From a virus, in IMG/VR virus record IMGVR_UViG_3300032242_000813, positions 1-24,960 of that record: a DNA stretch of 24,960 nucleotides; one strand, given 5' to 3'. Numbering within the stretch: position 1 is the stretch's first letter; every line of letters starts with the position of its first letter. The notes under the pieces were generated by a model, which was not told the DNA's origin, ran no database searches, and worked only from the letters and a program-made list of their open reading frames with translations. Position numbers and translations under genes: made by a program. Shown here piece by piece: positions 1-4,751 of the stretch.

Positions 1-1
1 C

Positions 2-25
2 CGAGGTGGCTGTTACGCCACCCCG
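2..25 (-). terminator. hairpin downstream of the leftward operon, possible terminator
   Basis: GGTGGC (5-10) and GCCACC (17-22) form a perfect 6-bp stem with a 6-base loop. Read leftward, three more pairs including one G-U extend it to 9 bp (2-4 with 23-25); read rightward that extension fails at an A-C mismatch. It lies just past the stop codon of the leftmost leftward gene, where an intrinsic terminator is expected, but any T-tract would lie outside the window. Confidence 0.35.
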
Positions 26-42
26 AGGCATGATGCAACGTA

Positions 43-822
43 TTACGACATCTGAGCCAAGGCGATGATGCCTGCGTCCACCTTGACGAAGAGGCCGCCC
101 TCGACACGCTTTCGCATCGCATCGGCATACGCATCCGAGGCACGCTTGATGACCGTAGTCGGATCGTTACCGGCCTTGACCAGCGCATCCAGCGCCGTCG
201 CCAGCAGATTCTCCGTCGACTCATCCTTGTTGGCGGTGAGGTAACCGTGGAACAACGCATCGGTCGGTGTCGCATTGACCGTCACGCTCGTCGCGGCCTC
301 GGCTTGAATCGCCGCGATTCGCACTGCGCACTTCTCGTCGATCTCCGCTTGATTGGTGATGTTGCCCTTGTCGTCACGCTTGGCGAAGAGCAACGCCGCA
401 TTCGCCTTCAACGTGGCGATGTTACCAGCCGCATTCTGGTCGCGGCTGTAGTTCGCAGCCCTCTCGATGTGGTCCGAAGGCTTGACGAGGAACTTCAGCA
501 GGTGCTCGTCGGCCTTACCGGATTCCGGGTTGGTGAGCTTGGTGTGGTTCCGCAACAGCCGGAAGGCCGCAGCGTATCCCATCGCCAGATTGTCGACATC
601 CAGCACGACCGGCTTGGTCTGGCCGTTGTCGTTCTCGCCCAAGGCTTCCAAGGTCGCCTTGTCCATCACGGTCTTCTGACGCGCCGGGTTGCTGTCGCGC
701 ATCACAGCGACTCCGATGCTGAAACCCAACTGCCGCAGGATTGCGGACTTGGCGAAACCCGTTGCGGCGAAACCGTAGTCGTTTGCTCCGAAGCAAGCCG
801 GTACTTTGATGTTCGAGTTCAT
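43..822 (-). CDS. hypothetical phage protein, 259 aa
   Basis: I do not recognise this family. The product is a soluble, largely helical, alanine-rich protein (for example around residues 138-146 and 170-177) with no signal peptide, membrane segment or Cys/His cluster. The leftward ATG at 822 is preceded by AAAGGA with a 9-base spacer. It is the last of four closely packed leftward genes: its start lies 5 bases from the stop codon of the upstream gene, so it is probably co-transcribed with it. Good codon structure over the full length supports a real gene. Being on the strand opposite to the virion genes suggests an early or host-takeover role rather than a structural one, but that is inference from position only. 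Confidence 0.75.
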   Translation of the reverse strand: MNSNIKVPACFGANDYGFAATGFAKSAILRQLGFSIGVAVMRDSNPARQKTVMDKATLEALGENDNGQTKPVVLDVDNLAMGYAAAFRLLRNHTKLTNPESGKADEHLLKFLVKPSDHIERAANYSRDQNAAGNIATLKANAALLFAKRDDKGNITNQAEIDEKCAVRIAAIQAEAATSVTVNATPTDALFHGYLTANKDESTENLLATALDALVKAGNDPTTVIKRASDAYADAMRKRVEGGLFVKVDAGIIALAQMS

Positions 823-827
823 GATGG

Positions 828-1178
828 TTAATCCTTTGTGGAGTGAGTGGTGTAAGCGTTGATGTTGCGTGAAGTGGTACGTTTGGATGACCGTAGTACA
901 TGTGCGTCGTGCTCTTTGCTACTGAACATGAAATGATACGGTTGGTACGGGTGCGTCTCGCAAGAACAGACAGCGAGAGGCTGGTTGTTTTCTGCCTCCC
1001 ACCGCATTGCGAGTTCTTCCGGGTTGCCAAACTCCGACGGAACATGCATCCAATACGCTTCGCCCATGCCGTCGTTCATGGAACGGAAACGATCCTGATC
1101 GCTGAGTTCATCCCCCGGCTCTGACATCTTCCGGAGGATCTCCTCGTTCGAGATCTCGCTTTTGATCACAATAGCCAT
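828..1178 (-). CDS. hypothetical phage protein, 116 aa
   Basis: No family recognised. The N-terminal half is acidic (SEISNEEILRKMSEPGDEL), the middle carries W43 and W59 and a CSCETH motif, and the C-terminal 25 residues are basic and polar and look disordered. The leftward start at 1178 has GGAG six bases upstream. It begins immediately after the stop codon of the preceding small gene (1179-1181), so the two are probably translated from one message. The small, acidic, cytoplasmic character fits the many uncharacterised early proteins of phages; nothing in the sequence indicates a specific target. Confidence 0.7.
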   Translation of the reverse strand: MAIVIKSEISNEEILRKMSEPGDELSDQDRFRSMNDGMGEAYWMHVPSEFGNPEELAMRWEAENNQPLAVCSCETHPYQPYHFMFSSKEHDAHVLRSSKRTTSRNINAYTTHSTKD

Positions 1179-1340
1179 TTAGTTCTCCAACTGGCGATGT
1201 GCCAGCATCAGTTCGTCGACCTCTGCTTCGGTCAGCAGTCTTTCACGCTGGACGCAGTGGTAATACTCCACTGTTTCACGAGCCACACGGTAGAAGTGGG
1301 TTTCGATATCTTCTTCGCGTCCGTTTTGATTGTAGTACAT
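1179..1340 (-). CDS. small hypothetical protein, 53 aa
   Basis: A longer reading starting at 1391 is possible, but the ATG at 1340 is preferred. It has AAGGAG seven bases upstream and begins one base after the stop codon of the DUF4326 gene, whereas the longer form would run into that gene. The product starts MYYNQNGREED and is charged and rich in Tyr, Arg and Glu (for example TEAEVDELMLAHRQLEN at the C-terminus, probably an amphipathic helix). No recognised family. It lies between the DUF4326 gene and the 116-aa gene in a tight leftward operon. Confidence 0.65.
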   Translation of the reverse strand: MYYNQNGREEDIETHFYRVARETVEYYHCVQRERLLTEAEVDELMLAHRQLEN

Positions 1341-1341
1341 C

Positions 1342-1602
1342 TTAGCACTCCTTCTCTGCGAGTTCTTTAAGCACGTCGCCGTGACATGCAAGCGGTGCGC
1401 AATAGCACACCAATGTCTTGTCCTTCAAGCTCTTGACGTTGTTCTTAACAAACGTATCGTTCAACGCCCAAGCCCTGTACTTGCGTATCACCTCTGCCCT
1501 GTCTCCATCCCGTCCAATTACAAACGGATTGCCCCAAGGCCCCGGCCTACCAATATACACATCGCCCTGCTGTTTGTCCTTGATGTGCTTTACGTTCGTC
1601 AT
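1342..1602 (-). CDS. DUF4326-family protein, 86 aa
   Basis: The sequence matches the DUF4326 pattern as I know it: VYIGRP..WGNPF near residues 15-27, a charged DGDR..VI.KYRAW block (32-45), and the closing CYCAP..CHGDVLKELA block (66-81) with C66, C68, C73 and H74, a possible metal or catalytic cluster. These small proteins recur in phages and plasmids; their biochemical function is not established to my knowledge. An upstream in-frame ATG at 1620 exists, but the ATG at 1602 has AGGAG five bases upstream and fits the family's usual N-terminus. It is the first gene of the four-gene leftward cluster, and its leader borders the structured-RNA region. Confidence 0.8.
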   Translation of the reverse strand: MTNVKHIKDKQQGDVYIGRPGPWGNPFVIGRDGDRAEVIRKYRAWALNDTFVKNNVKSLKDKTLVCYCAPLACHGDVLKELAEKEC

Positions 1603-1639
1603 GTCTTCTCCTATTCGCATTCACACGAATGCACCTATG

Positions 1640-2016
1640 AGTATGGCACGAGCGAAGAGCTTGCTCAAGGGTATGCCCGCGTAGCGGGCCGATCAAGCGG
1701 TTTACCCTAGGGACCGCCAACCATACCTACGAGTGCCGAAGGACACGAGCAATGACCGTAGTAAACCGATTGTCGCCCTTGACTAGGACGTGAGCCGCTG
1801 TTGATCTATGGCGAACGCCAAGCTCTGGCAGCGAGTGGCTCTAGCCCGAAGGGCGTTATCAAAGGCATGAGTGAAGCCCAAGCGGCTTGAGCGTAGTTCC
1901 TATCGCAGTGTTTGGACTAGCGACTGCTTCATCCGTCGCGGGTGAAGTCCAACCTTTGAGCCTGACACCTGACATGGTTTCACAAGTCAGGCGAACTATA
2001 ATGCAGTTGCAGTTCG
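1640..2016 (+). ncRNA. candidate large structured RNA, about 350-375 nt, class not recognised
   Basis: There is no convincing reading frame here, but consecutive nested helices fill the interval. Domain 1: 1645-1649/1733-1737 encloses 1670-1675/1722-1727, which holds hairpins 1676-1680/1684-1688 and 1697-1703/1711-1717. Domain 2: 1774-1780/1849-1855 encloses 1792-1796/1837-1841, 1797-1800/1829-1832 and hairpin 1809-1812/1817-1820. Domain 3: 1859-1865/1953-1959 encloses hairpins 1874-1878/1884-1888 and 1891-1896/1900-1906 and a pseudoknot at 1912-1952. Domain 4: 1960-1966/1986-1992. A stem at 1991-1997/2011-2017 follows. Domains 2, 3 and 4 abut with 0-3 bases between. Several helices lengthen through U-G pairs only on the top strand (1644-1738, 1669-1728, 1702-1712, 1703-1711, 1801-1828, 1932-1942), which favours rightward transcription. 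No RNase P, tmRNA, tRNA or group I core motif was seen. Boundaries and promoter are not established. Confidence 0.55.
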
Positions 2017-2145
2017 CTAGGCGAACCAACTCCTAACAACGAAACAAATGATTGTTACGATGCCAAGGATATATATGGCTGGTATGGCGAGGACAGCAAG
2101 GGTTACGATGCTTCCCCAAAAGCTGGACTTCGGCATGTCAAACAT
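2017..2145 (-). CDS. small membrane protein, 42 aa
   Basis: Translation begins MFDMPKSSFWGS and continues with an almost uninterrupted hydrophobic stretch (about residues 10-37, rich in Ile, Val, Leu and Ala, with a Pro at 22 that may hinge it) before the tail RSWFA. This predicts one long or two short membrane helices. The start codon overlaps the end of the upstream 39-aa gene by 8 bases, and GAGG lies three bases before it. Tiny membrane proteins of this kind occur in phage early and lysis regions; neither role can be assigned here, since no endolysin or spanin is adjacent. The stop codon touches the last helix of the structured-RNA region. Confidence 0.6.
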   Translation of the reverse strand: MFDMPKSSFWGSIVTLAVLAIPAIYILGIVTIICFVVRSWFA

Positions 2146-2257
2146 TTTCCTCATCCTCCAAGATCATCATCAGCCCCACCAGCCACGAAAGCTCGCGGTT
2201 GTCGAGGCGAAGGATACGTTCGTTGGTCCACTGTTCAAGCAGGAAGGCTGTGTCCAT
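2138..2257 (-). CDS. small acidic protein, 39 aa
   Basis: The frame MDTAFLLEQWTNERILRLDN...ILEDEENV is short but has a well placed AAAGGAG six bases before the ATG at 2257, and it overlaps the next gene by 8 bases, which is the usual arrangement for coupled phage genes. The product looks like two short helices with an acidic tail. No family recognised. It is the first leftward gene after the divergent control region. A rightward open frame over the same bases (2048-2326) has no ribosome binding site and is judged a shadow. Confidence 0.55.
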   Translation of the reverse strand: MDTAFLLEQWTNERILRLDNRELSWLVGLMMILEDEENV

Positions 2258-2284
2258 CTCAAGCTCCTTTCAACGGATGAAGAT

Positions 2285-2352
2285 GAGGGACTGGTTGTTT
2301 CTTCAGTACCTATATCTATTGGATGAAGAAACACCTATGGTTGTCATCCCTC
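2285..2352. repeat. long imperfect inverted repeat in the leader of the leftward operon
   Basis: A perfect 9-bp pair, GTTTCTTCA (2297-2305) with TGAAGAAAC (2324-2332), and an outer 6-bp pair, GAGGGA (2285-2290) with TCCCTC (2347-2352), form a hairpin with an 18-base loop and a large asymmetric internal loop. It lies about 30 bases upstream of the leftward start at 2257, so it would be part of that transcript's 5' leader. A role in RNA stability or translation control is inferred. Confidence 0.4.
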
Positions 2353-2411
2353 TCCCCATCCTATCTCATTGAATTGTATCGTGGGGTAAAGCATACAAAT
2401 AAAGATCCCCC

Positions 2412-2432
2412 ATAGGATGCTGTTAATCCTAT
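2412..2432. repeat. 7-bp inverted repeat in the divergent region
   Basis: ATAGGAT (2412-2418) and ATCCTAT (2426-2432) are perfectly complementary around a 7-base spacer, and a CCCCGGGG palindrome follows at 2438-2445. Read leftward, the stem is followed by a G-run and then a T-rich stretch, so it could be an attenuator, but the T-tract is not contiguous with the stem. It may equally be an operator between the divergent promoters. Confidence 0.35.
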
Positions 2433-2453
2433 AGGCACCCCGGGGGGAAAACT

Positions 2454-2482
2454 CTTATCTGCCGAGCAGGGCAGGAAGTCAA
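2454..2482 (-). promoter_or_regulatory. candidate leftward sigma70 promoter
   Basis: On the lower strand, TTGACT (2482-2477) is followed after 17 bases by GATAAG (2459-2454), a good -35 and a 4-of-6 -10. It points toward the 39-aa gene and would give a leader of roughly 190 bases containing the two inverted repeats. It is the best leftward candidate I found in this interval, but the -10 is weak. Confidence 0.35.
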
Positions 2483-2536
2483 TCAAACAAAATCTTACAA
2501 AAAACGAGTACTTTTACATCCATACAAATATTCTCC

Positions 2537-2565
2537 TTGACTTTCTCTTAGATTTATGGTAGAAT
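2537..2565 (+). promoter_or_regulatory. rightward sigma70-type promoter
   Basis: TTGACT (2537-2542), a 17-base spacer and TAGAAT (2560-2565) match the sigma70 consensus at 10 of 12 positions. The element shares CTTGACTTTC with the second promoter 273 bases downstream. The predicted start site is about 2572, giving a leader of nearly 300 bases with several hairpins before the first convincing gene at 2865. Confidence 0.65.
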
Positions 2566-2609
2566 TCAACTTATGAAGCGGACAGGTATATGAAGAACAA
2601 CAGATATAA

Positions 2610-2640
2610 AGAACTATATAAATAATAAGAACTATATAAA
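2610..2640. repeat. 13-bp direct repeat, AT-rich
   Basis: AGAACTATATAAA occurs at 2610-2622 and again at 2628-2640, and a related AAAGAACT recurs at 2653-2660. Directly repeated AT-rich motifs between a promoter and its first gene could be binding sites or part of an AT-rich unwinding element. No function is demonstrated. Confidence 0.5.
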
Positions 2641-2655
2641 GATCTATTAGACAAA

Positions 2656-2739
2656 GAACTTAAGAATAAGTTCAAAGTCTTTATGAAATAAAGACAACTA
2701 AACAAATGCTCAGGTCAAGAAAGACAAAACCCTTGACCT
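2656..2739. repeat. three consecutive inverted repeats in the rightward leader
   Basis: Three perfect stems follow one another: GAACTTA/TAAGTTC (2656-2662/2667-2673, 4-base loop), GTCTTTA/TAAAGAC (2677-2683/2689-2695, 5-base loop) and AGGTCAAG/CTTGACCT (2712-2719/2732-2739, 12-base loop). A further TTATAA pair lies at 2785-2790/2797-2802. The third stem overlaps a TTGACC that resembles a -35 box. They could be operators, leader RNA hairpins or origin iterons; the sequence does not decide. Confidence 0.5.
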
Positions 2740-2813
2740 TCGCAACAGTTATCTTACTACTATATGTTCTTTATAATCAAATACTTATAACTGTTCTTAT
2801 AAAAAGTACTTGA
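2706..2813 (+). CDS. possible small membrane peptide, 35 aa
   Basis: The frame MLRSRKTKPLTFATVILLL... has a basic N-terminus followed by a hydrophobic stretch (about residues 11-32), the profile of a small inner-membrane peptide. Against it: no ribosome binding site is visible upstream of 2706, the region is AT-rich so hydrophobic codons arise easily by chance, and the frame contains an inverted repeat and ends inside the -35 box of the strong promoter. Listed at low confidence because the topology is suggestive. Confidence 0.2.
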   Translation: MLRSRKTKPLTFATVILLLYVLYNQILITVLIKST

Positions 2814-2838
2814 CTTTCCTTAAAAACTAGTGTATAAT
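2810..2838 (+). promoter_or_regulatory. strong rightward sigma70 promoter for the late/structural genes
   Basis: TTGACT (2810-2815), a 17-base spacer and a perfect TATAAT (2833-2838) match the sigma70 consensus at 11 of 12 positions. The expected start site near 2845 leaves a short leader with GGAG (2854-2857) and the ATG at 2865. This is the best promoter in the window and probably drives the packaging and structural operon, at least until phage-specific control takes over. Confidence 0.8.
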
Positions 2839-2864
2839 CCTGTTCTCTTATATGGAGAATCCCT

Positions 2865-3110
2865 ATGCTTCTTGCTTCCTTGACTCTGTGGTTTGCTATT
2901 GTTATCTTCCCCGATGGGGATGTCAAAACTAGGACCGACAAGGACAAAGTCCAACCGTTCTCCACCAAACAGGAGTGTCTGGATGTCCAGAAGGGCGACC
3001 GAAAGGTTGCCAAGAGGGATCACCCAGAGATGACCGAAGGAAAGGATTACGTCTTTACCTGCGTTCAAGATGAAAAGATGGAAAAGGAAGTAATCAACCA
3101 CAGTGTCTAA
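2865..3110 (+). CDS. small protein with N-terminal signal or membrane segment, 81 aa
   Basis: The first 15 residues (MLLASLTLWFAIVIF) are hydrophobic and resemble an uncleaved anchor or short signal peptide. The remainder is highly charged, Lys/Asp/Glu-rich, with two cysteines (in ECLD and FTCV) that could form a disulfide outside the cytoplasm. The start is supported by GGAG seven bases upstream and by the strong promoter ending at 2838. It is the first gene of the rightward operon and overlaps the TerS gene by 8 bases. No family is recognised; an envelope-localised role such as superinfection exclusion is possible but purely inferred. Confidence 0.7.
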   Translation: MLLASLTLWFAIVIFPDGDVKTRTDKDKVQPFSTKQECLDVQKGDRKVAKRDHPEMTEGKDYVFTCVQDEKMEKEVINHSV

Positions 3111-3831
3111 ACATATAGCTCGGAAGAAGTGGGATGAGAAAACCCGACTGGAACTTGTTCAGTCATACATTCTCACTGGATCGTTGGCTGTCGCAGCAGG
3201 TATTTGTAAAGTTCCTCTGCCCACCGCTAAGGTCTGGAAACAATCCCAGTGGTTCCGAGATCTTGAACTCGAACTCCGGCAAGGAGCAAAACTCAAACTC
3301 AGTTCCAAGCTCAACAAAATCGTAGAGAGTTCTATGACCCAGTTGGCAGACAGGATTGAGAACGGCGATTACATCTGGGACAAAGTGGCGAAGGAATACA
3401 AGCGTAAACCTATCACAGCTGAAGTCGCACAGAAGATAACCGCCCAACTAATAGACCGCACTCTCCAAGTAGAGAAAGCGGCACAAACCGGTACTGTAAC
3501 AGACGAAGGGCTTGACGCCCGGCTTGAGAAGCTCCGCATGGAAATGAAGGAGTTTGCCAAGCGACCGTCTCTTAAACCTATTAATGAAAGTGAGATTATT
3601 GATGTCATTCCTCAGCTCGTTGAAGAGTCTCTTTCAATCCCTGAACGACAAGTTCTCCAAGCTCGCCAAGAAGAGCGCCCCATCCGTATCGCCGGTAGTC
3701 CCCCCGTCCGCGACGACGCCGGTCCTCCCGCCTACCGTTACCCCAACCGCACCAGCGGTGCTGGCACCCGTCCCGACTCCGATCCTTCCTCCCTCCCCGC
3801 CGACTCCAGTCTCCGTGTCACCCTCGGTTAG
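3103..3831 (+). CDS. terminase small subunit (TerS), 242 aa
   Basis: Residues about 11-50 (starting DEKTRLELVQSYILTGSLAV) look like the helix-turn-helix of small terminases (Terminase_2/phBC6A51 type), followed by a long helical segment (55-160) suited to ring oligomerisation. TerS recognises the packaging site and regulates TerL. The start is GTG at 3103, inside the end of the previous gene; AAGGAAG lies rather far upstream, so coupled translation is likely. The last 76 codons share their bases with the next gene in the +1 frame, and the final 50 residues are Pro/Arg/Ser-rich with no domain character, as expected when the other frame is the selected one. The terminase assignment rests on the HTH, the size and the position two genes upstream of TerL's HNH neighbour. 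Confidence 0.7.
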   Translation: MSKHIARKKWDEKTRLELVQSYILTGSLAVAAGICKVPLPTAKVWKQSQWFRDLELELRQGAKLKLSSKLNKIVESSMTQLADRIENGDYIWDKVAKEYKRKPITAEVAQKITAQLIDRTLQVEKAAQTGTVTDEGLDARLEKLRMEMKEFAKRPSLKPINESEIIDVIPQLVEESLSIPERQVLQARQEERPIRIAGSPPVRDDAGPPAYRYPNRTSGAGTRPDSDPSSLPADSSLRVTLG

Positions 3832-4192
3832 GAACCCGGATTTTCTCTATTCGGATGAACCCGGCTACGCTGAAGTAGCTGCGAAGGTACAAGCCAGTGG
3901 TGGTCCCGGTGCCCTGTTCTGGAAGATGGGTGATCCGATCAACCGTCAGGCTGCTGGTCTTCCGCGAGTAGTTCATGATGTAGGTACGGGTGTTAAGGCA
4001 ACTAATACGATTACCCCCAATCCGACTCAACGCGCCTATCTTGACATCATCACTGGCAAGACTCAAGGTGATGTAGCAGGAGCCTACGCCGCCATCTTCG
4101 CCAGCCTTGGTTTCCCGGGTTCGGATGGTGCTGCGGGTACATCTGCCAATGTGGCGTATGCTCAACTTGTAGCTGGATACACGCAGGGCTAA
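3602..4192 (+). CDS. proline-rich protein overlapping TerS, 196 aa
   Basis: Residues 1-25 are a basic amphipathic segment (MSFLSSLKSLFQSLNDKF), about 26-75 are a Pro/Val/Thr/Ala linker dominated by PP, PT and AP motifs, and 76-196 form a compact Gly/Ala-rich domain beginning NPDFLYSDEPGYAEVAAK. The family is unknown. An in-frame ATG exists at 3554, but 3602 is preferred because it shortens the overlap and has a modest GTGAG-type site upstream. The gene overlaps TerS by 230 bases in the +1 frame, far more than its neighbours do. A virion-associated role is possible. Alternatively the C-terminal domain could be expressed as a frameshift extension of TerS, since a run of six C (3700-3705) lies in the overlap. 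Confidence 0.65.
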   Translation: MSFLSSLKSLFQSLNDKFSKLAKKSAPSVSPVVPPSATTPVLPPTVTPTAPAVLAPVPTPILPPSPPTPVSVSPSVRNPDFLYSDEPGYAEVAAKVQASGGPGALFWKMGDPINRQAAGLPRVVHDVGTGVKATNTITPNPTQRAYLDIITGKTQGDVAGAYAAIFASLGFPGSDGAAGTSANVAYAQLVAGYTQG

Positions 4193-4194
4193 CT

Positions 4195-4503
4195 ATGCCC
4201 AGTTCTCCGGGCTACAAAAGAGACTATGCACATGAAGACGCAATCCGAGACAAAAAGCCGGGGGAAGTCCATAAGCGCGTCCTCCGCAATCAGGCTCGAC
4301 ACGCTGCTCTCGAAACTGGGCGTGTCCACAAAGGGGACCACAAGCAAGTCGACCACATCCGCCCGCTCTCCAAAGGCGGTTCCAATCAAGCGTCGAACCA
4401 AAGGGTCGTAAGCGCACATCTCAACGAATCATATCCCCGGGGTCATCACGGGGAACTACTCCGGCAAAACGCCGCTCTACGAAAGGCACTACATCATGGC
4501 TGA
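4195..4503 (+). CDS. HNH-motif endonuclease-like protein, 102 aa
   Basis: The core VDHIRPLSKGGSN (52-64) followed by N68 and H75 gives the beta-beta-alpha-metal HNH pattern (D53, H54, N68, H75); the N-terminal part is basic and helical. No zinc-binding CxxC pairs are seen. HNH proteins beside terminase genes are widespread in tailed phages, and some are required for terminase-mediated cleavage and packaging, so a packaging accessory nuclease is more likely than a homing enzyme. It starts 2 bases after the previous stop with AGGG upstream and overlaps the next gene by 8 bases. Its base composition is like that of its neighbours, which argues against recent insertion. Confidence 0.75.
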   Translation: MPSSPGYKRDYAHEDAIRDKKPGEVHKRVLRNQARHAALETGRVHKGDHKQVDHIRPLSKGGSNQASNQRVVSAHLNESYPRGHHGELLRQNAALRKALHHG

Positions 4504-4693
4504 TCTTGGAATGAAGAACTCGAAGCCGAAGCCGGTTCAACAAACTGGTAAGGCAATTGACTATCAGAACACGGCTCAAACTATGCCGAAACTAACTAAA
4601 GTTTACCCGTATGCAGAGATCGGTCAAAAGCCCCTAAAGGCTCGTGTCAAGTGGTATCATCCTGATACTGACGTAGGTCAGAACAAGCGTTAA
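4496..4693 (+). CDS. small basic hypothetical protein, 65 aa
   Basis: A lysine-rich protein (MADLGMKNSKPKPVQQTGKA...) with a short ordered-looking C-terminus around VKWYHPDTDVG. The ATG at 4496 overlaps the HNH stop codon by 8 bases, and AAAGG lies nine bases upstream. No family recognised. Position between HNH and TerL suggests a virion or packaging accessory, but nothing in the sequence proves it. Confidence 0.6.
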   Translation: MADLGMKNSKPKPVQQTGKAIDYQNTAQTMPKLTKVYPYAEIGQKPLKARVKWYHPDTDVGQNKR

Positions 4694-4701
4694 CCGAACA
4701 A

Positions 4702-4743
4702 GTAGAGAAGAACTCAAGGGGGGCCACTCGCTCCCCTCTCTAC
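4702..4743 (+). promoter_or_regulatory. hairpin immediately upstream of terL
   Basis: GTAGAGA (4702-4708) pairs with TCTCTAC (4737-4743), and a G-run (about 4718-4721) pairs with CCCC (4733-4736), giving a two-part stem with an asymmetric internal loop that ends 8 bases before the terL ATG. There is no T-tract, so it is not a standard terminator. The pyrimidine-rich 3' arm occupies the place where a Shine-Dalgarno sequence would normally be. Confidence 0.45.
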
Positions 4744-4751
4744 CCTTATAG

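Noticed and set aside
247-831. Rightward 194-codon open frame
   Set aside because: It is antisense to the well supported 259-aa leftward gene, with Arg-rich shadow composition and no ribosome binding site.
1860-1976. Leftward 38-codon frame starting MSGVRLKGW inside the RNA candidate
   Set aside because: No ribosome binding site, no coupling to neighbours, and it lies in the densest part of the helical structure.
1640-2016. Known catalytic or housekeeping RNAs (RNase P, tmRNA, group I intron, hammerhead) or tRNA cluster
   Set aside because: The conserved cores of RNase P and group I RNAs, the tRNA T-loop, the tmRNA ends and the CTGATGA/GAAA hammerhead core were not found on either strand by eye.
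2048-2326. Rightward 92-codon open frame
   Set aside because: No ribosome binding site; it covers two leftward small genes that each have one and that overlap in the usual coupled way.
2733-2763. Third rightward promoter TTGACC...TACTAT
   Set aside because: The spacer is 19 bases and the -10 is weak; the TTGACC is better explained as one arm of an inverted repeat.
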